From the NCBI GenBank assembly GCA_002404095.1, contig DHJA01000085.1, positions 93,814 through 100,581 of the forward strand: a stretch of 6,768 nt of DNA, given 5' to 3'. Both the position numbers and the translations under genes were made by a program. How positions within the stretch are numbered: the stretch's first letter is position 1; the number at the start of each line of letters is the position of its first letter. Source of the DNA: Planctomycetaceae bacterium UBA4732 (GTDB lineage: Bacteria; Planctomycetota; Planctomycetia; Gemmatales; Gemmataceae). The notes under the pieces are model-generated. The model worked only from the letters and a program-made list of their open reading frames with translations, made no database searches and was not told where the DNA came from. Shown here piece after piece: positions 5,002 through 6,768 of this stretch.

Positions 5002-6684
5002 GTGCATACCTCTTACATCACGCCGCCGGAGAATGGCCAGGTGGTCCCCTGGTCGTTTCTCTATTTGCTGCGCGAGAGCCGTCTTCTATCCGACGACCAG
5101 TTGGATCAGCTGGAGCGGCAAGTCAACACGACGGACATGACGAAGCTCACCGCCCACTTGCTGGAGAGCGAATGGCTGACCGCTTACCAACTCAAGCGCG
5201 TCCAGGAGGGCCAGGTCCGCGGGCTGCTGCTCGGCCAATACCGCGTCCTTGACGAGTTGGGCGAAGGCGGCTTTGGCAAGGTGTACAAGGCCGTCCACGG
5301 AATGATGAATCGGGTGGCGGCCGTGAAAGTCATCGCGCCGAAATGGGCGCAAAACCCTAGCGGCCGCAACCTCTTCCTCCGGGAAGTGTCGGCGATCACA
5401 CGGCTGGCTCACCCCAACATCGCGCTGGCTTACGACGCCAACCAGACCGACGACTTCCTCTGGTTCGCCATGGAATACGTGGACGGCCTGAACCTCGAGC
5501 AATTCGTCGCCAAGCGAAGTCCCTTGCCGATCCCTTTCGTCTGCGCCGTCATGCTCCAGGTCGCCCGCGCCTTGCAATTCGCCCACGAAAACGGCATCGT
5601 GCATCGAGACGTCAAGCCGGCCAACCTTCTACTTCCGGGGGCCGATTCCGAAAGGGAACCGGCCGTCTTCTACTATGATTCCGCCGCCGCGATCGTCAAG
5701 GTGGTCGATTTCGGACTGGCAAAACTTTTTCCCATCGGGACTCCCCAGGCCTCTTCCATCTGTCAAGAAGGCGTTTGCGTCGGCACCCCGCATTACATGT
5801 CTCCCGAACAAGCGCGAAACAGCCATCGCGTCGATATCCGCTCTGATTTGTACAGTTTGGGATGCGTCTTCTATTTCGCGCTCACGGGGCGGCCGCCGTT
5901 TCAAGGCGCGACGCCGGTAGAAGTAGTCACCCAACACTTGGAAAGAGAACCGGAGCCTTTGGCGAACCTACGCCCGGCCGTTCCCCCGGAGGTCGCGGAG
6001 ATTGTACGCCGCCTGCTGGCCAAGAAACCGGAGCGACGCTTTCAAACCCCGCTTGCCTTCATCGAGTCCCTGAACGTCGCCATGCGCGGCTTTTACCCAC
6101 AAAGAACATCCGGCTTGACCAGTTTACAGGATCAAGTCCCTTCCCGCCCGGCCCCGGAGACCGTTTCCCCTCTCGCGCCTGTGGCGTCTTCTACTCCGCC
6201 GGCGCTAGAGGAAGGACTATCCGCGACGCGGGTGATGGCGTCCGCCACCCTGGGGACGGAAGCGAATCAATCCCCGGCGCCGGCCTACCGGGGAAAGGAT
6301 CCCGTGCCCGCCTTATGGCGGGAATGGTTCGCCGTTGTGAACGCCCTCGCGCAGGGGAAGGCCGCCGATTGGAACGAACAGGAATACTCCGCTCTCTATA
6401 AGGCTCTGTTAGACGGATTGCGCGGCGGCGCCAATTCTCCGCCGCAGCCGCAATCTCAACTCCACGCTCGGCTGGCAACCGTTGTGGAACCTTGGTTGCG
6501 GTTGCGCGCGCTTGCGGACCTCGATCCGGCGACGTTGATCGAGTTGTCGCAAACGTGCCGACGGCTGGACGCCGAACTATGTCCGGTTCCGCGCATTTCC
6601 TTCAGGACTTGGTTGGCATTCATCGGCCTATTGGTCGGGGGCGCGGTACTGCTTGCGACTTACCTGTTTCACGGCGTGAGGTAG
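5002..6684 (+). CDS. Planctomycete-type Ser/Thr protein kinase with C-terminal membrane anchor
   Basis: A 560-residue Hanks-type kinase. Residues about 15-77 form the helical leader common in planctomycete kinases. The kinase domain covers about 80-360 and has all key parts: glycine loop GEGGFGKVYKA (87-97), Lys109 in AVKV, helix-C Glu128, HRDVKPAN (201-208; Asp203, Lys205, Asn208), DFG (236-238), GTPHYMSPEQ (261-270) and Asp282 in SDLYSLG. It should be catalytically active and belongs to the RD class. Two features are unusual: a longer than normal stretch between HRD and DFG (209-233) and a Cys pair in the activation loop (Cys254, Cys259). A Pro/Ser/Thr-rich linker (about 376-435) leads to a helical segment (about 433-527), then one hydrophobic helix (about 536-556) and only a few residues after it. 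So the kinase faces the cytoplasm as a tail-anchored protein without an extracytoplasmic sensor. It is 25 bp after the tadG-like gene, suggesting co-transcription. Its substrate is unknown. Confidence 0.93.
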   Translation: MHTSYITPPENGQVVPWSFLYLLRESRLLSDDQLDQLERQVNTTDMTKLTAHLLESEWLTAYQLKRVQEGQVRGLLLGQYRVLDELGEGGFGKVYKAVHGMMNRVAAVKVIAPKWAQNPSGRNLFLREVSAITRLAHPNIALAYDANQTDDFLWFAMEYVDGLNLEQFVAKRSPLPIPFVCAVMLQVARALQFAHENGIVHRDVKPANLLLPGADSEREPAVFYYDSAAAIVKVVDFGLAKLFPIGTPQASSICQEGVCVGTPHYMSPEQARNSHRVDIRSDLYSLGCVFYFALTGRPPFQGATPVEVVTQHLEREPEPLANLRPAVPPEVAEIVRRLLAKKPERRFQTPLAFIESLNVAMRGFYPQRTSGLTSLQDQVPSRPAPETVSPLAPVASSTPPALEEGLSATRVMASATLGTEANQSPAPAYRGKDPVPALWREWFAVVNALAQGKAADWNEQEYSALYKALLDGLRGGANSPPQPQSQLHARLATVVEPWLRLRALADLDPATLIELSQTCRRLDAELCPVPRISFRTWLAFIGLLVGGAVLLATYLFHGVR

Positions 6685-6736
6685 ACGCTGCCTTTTCTAA
6701 ATTACTAGTGCTTTGTCACGCATGGATTGGTGGGTG

Positions 6737-6757
6737 GGACGGGCTTCTAGCCCGTCC
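6737..6757 (+). repeat. Perfect palindrome 52 bp after the kinase stop
   Basis: GGACGGGCT (6737-6745) and AGCCCGTCC (6749-6757) form a perfect 9-bp stem with a TCT loop. No T run follows, so it is not a standard intrinsic terminator, although a stable hairpin here could still end or protect the transcript. The sequence looks like the 'GGACGGGCT...AGCCCGTCC' palindromes I associate with dispersed intergenic repeats in GC-rich bacteria. The flanking G runs (6732-6734, 6736-6738, 6741-6743) overlap its left arm. The rest of 6685-6768 contains no gene that I can support. Confidence 0.6.
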
Positions 6758-6768
6758 GGTTCCGCTGG

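Noticed and set aside
4980..5252. Small open frame starting just after the tadG-like stop
   Set aside because: It overlaps the kinase in another frame, is Arg-rich, and its GTG precedes the ribosome binding site that serves the kinase.
5086..5604. Antisense open frame opposite the kinase
   Set aside because: The composition (Val/His/Asp-rich, no motif) is what the reverse strand of a kinase frame gives; nothing supports expression.
6724..6743. Possible G-quadruplex from repeated G runs
   Set aside because: Only three GGG runs are present, the others being GG, and the last run is part of the stronger palindrome; a stable four-tract structure is not supported.
6685..6768. Possible insertion-sequence end after the kinase
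   Set aside because: The composition shift and palindrome are suggestive, but no transposase, matching inverted end or target duplication is visible within the window.

Overview
The window looks like a piece of a GC-rich bacterial chromosome, most probably a planctomycete of the Gemmata/Pirellula kind. This is inferred from two things. The serine/threonine kinase has the N-terminal helical leader ('LLSDDQL...LLESEWLTAYQL...GLLLGQYRVLDELGEGGFG') typical of planctomycete kinases, and it sits in a tad gene cluster with two TadE-like genes and a non-VWA TadG. No 16S or other taxonomic marker is present, so the assignment is tentative. Every supported gene is on the + strand and the genes are tightly packed.

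Layout: (1) 1-612, the C-terminal half of the secretion ATPase CpaF/TadA, cut by the window edge. (2) 642-1631 and 1644-2615, the paired inner-membrane platform proteins TadB and TadC, each with a T2SSF domain. (3) 2676-3143 and 3157-3642, two TadE-like minor pseudopilins. (4) 3720-4976, a TadG-like protein with an N-terminal membrane anchor and a long beta-rich C-terminal region. (5) 5002-6684, a Ser/Thr protein kinase with a C-terminal membrane anchor. (6) 6685-6768, non-coding DNA with a perfect 9-bp-arm palindrome.

The first six genes form the export and assembly core of a Tad (tight adherence, Flp-type) pilus. CpaF hydrolyses ATP to power the TadB/TadC platform. TadE-like proteins are minor pseudopilins, and TadG is an envelope-anchored accessory protein. 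Gaps between genes are 12-77 bp, which suggests one or two transcripts. The largest gap (3643-3719) is markedly AT-rich and is the best candidate for an internal promoter. The kinase starts 25 bp after tadG with a strong ribosome binding site, so it is probably co-expressed with the pilus genes. A role in regulating the pilus is inference only.

No flp pilin, tadV/cpaA prepilin peptidase, cpaB, cpaC/rcpA secretin, cpaE or tadD gene is visible. They must lie upstream or elsewhere. I saw no tRNA, rRNA, CRISPR array, transposase or integrase. The window is mostly a recognisable secretion/pilus locus. The less ordinary parts are the attached kinase, the TadG C-terminal region and a few small non-coding structures.
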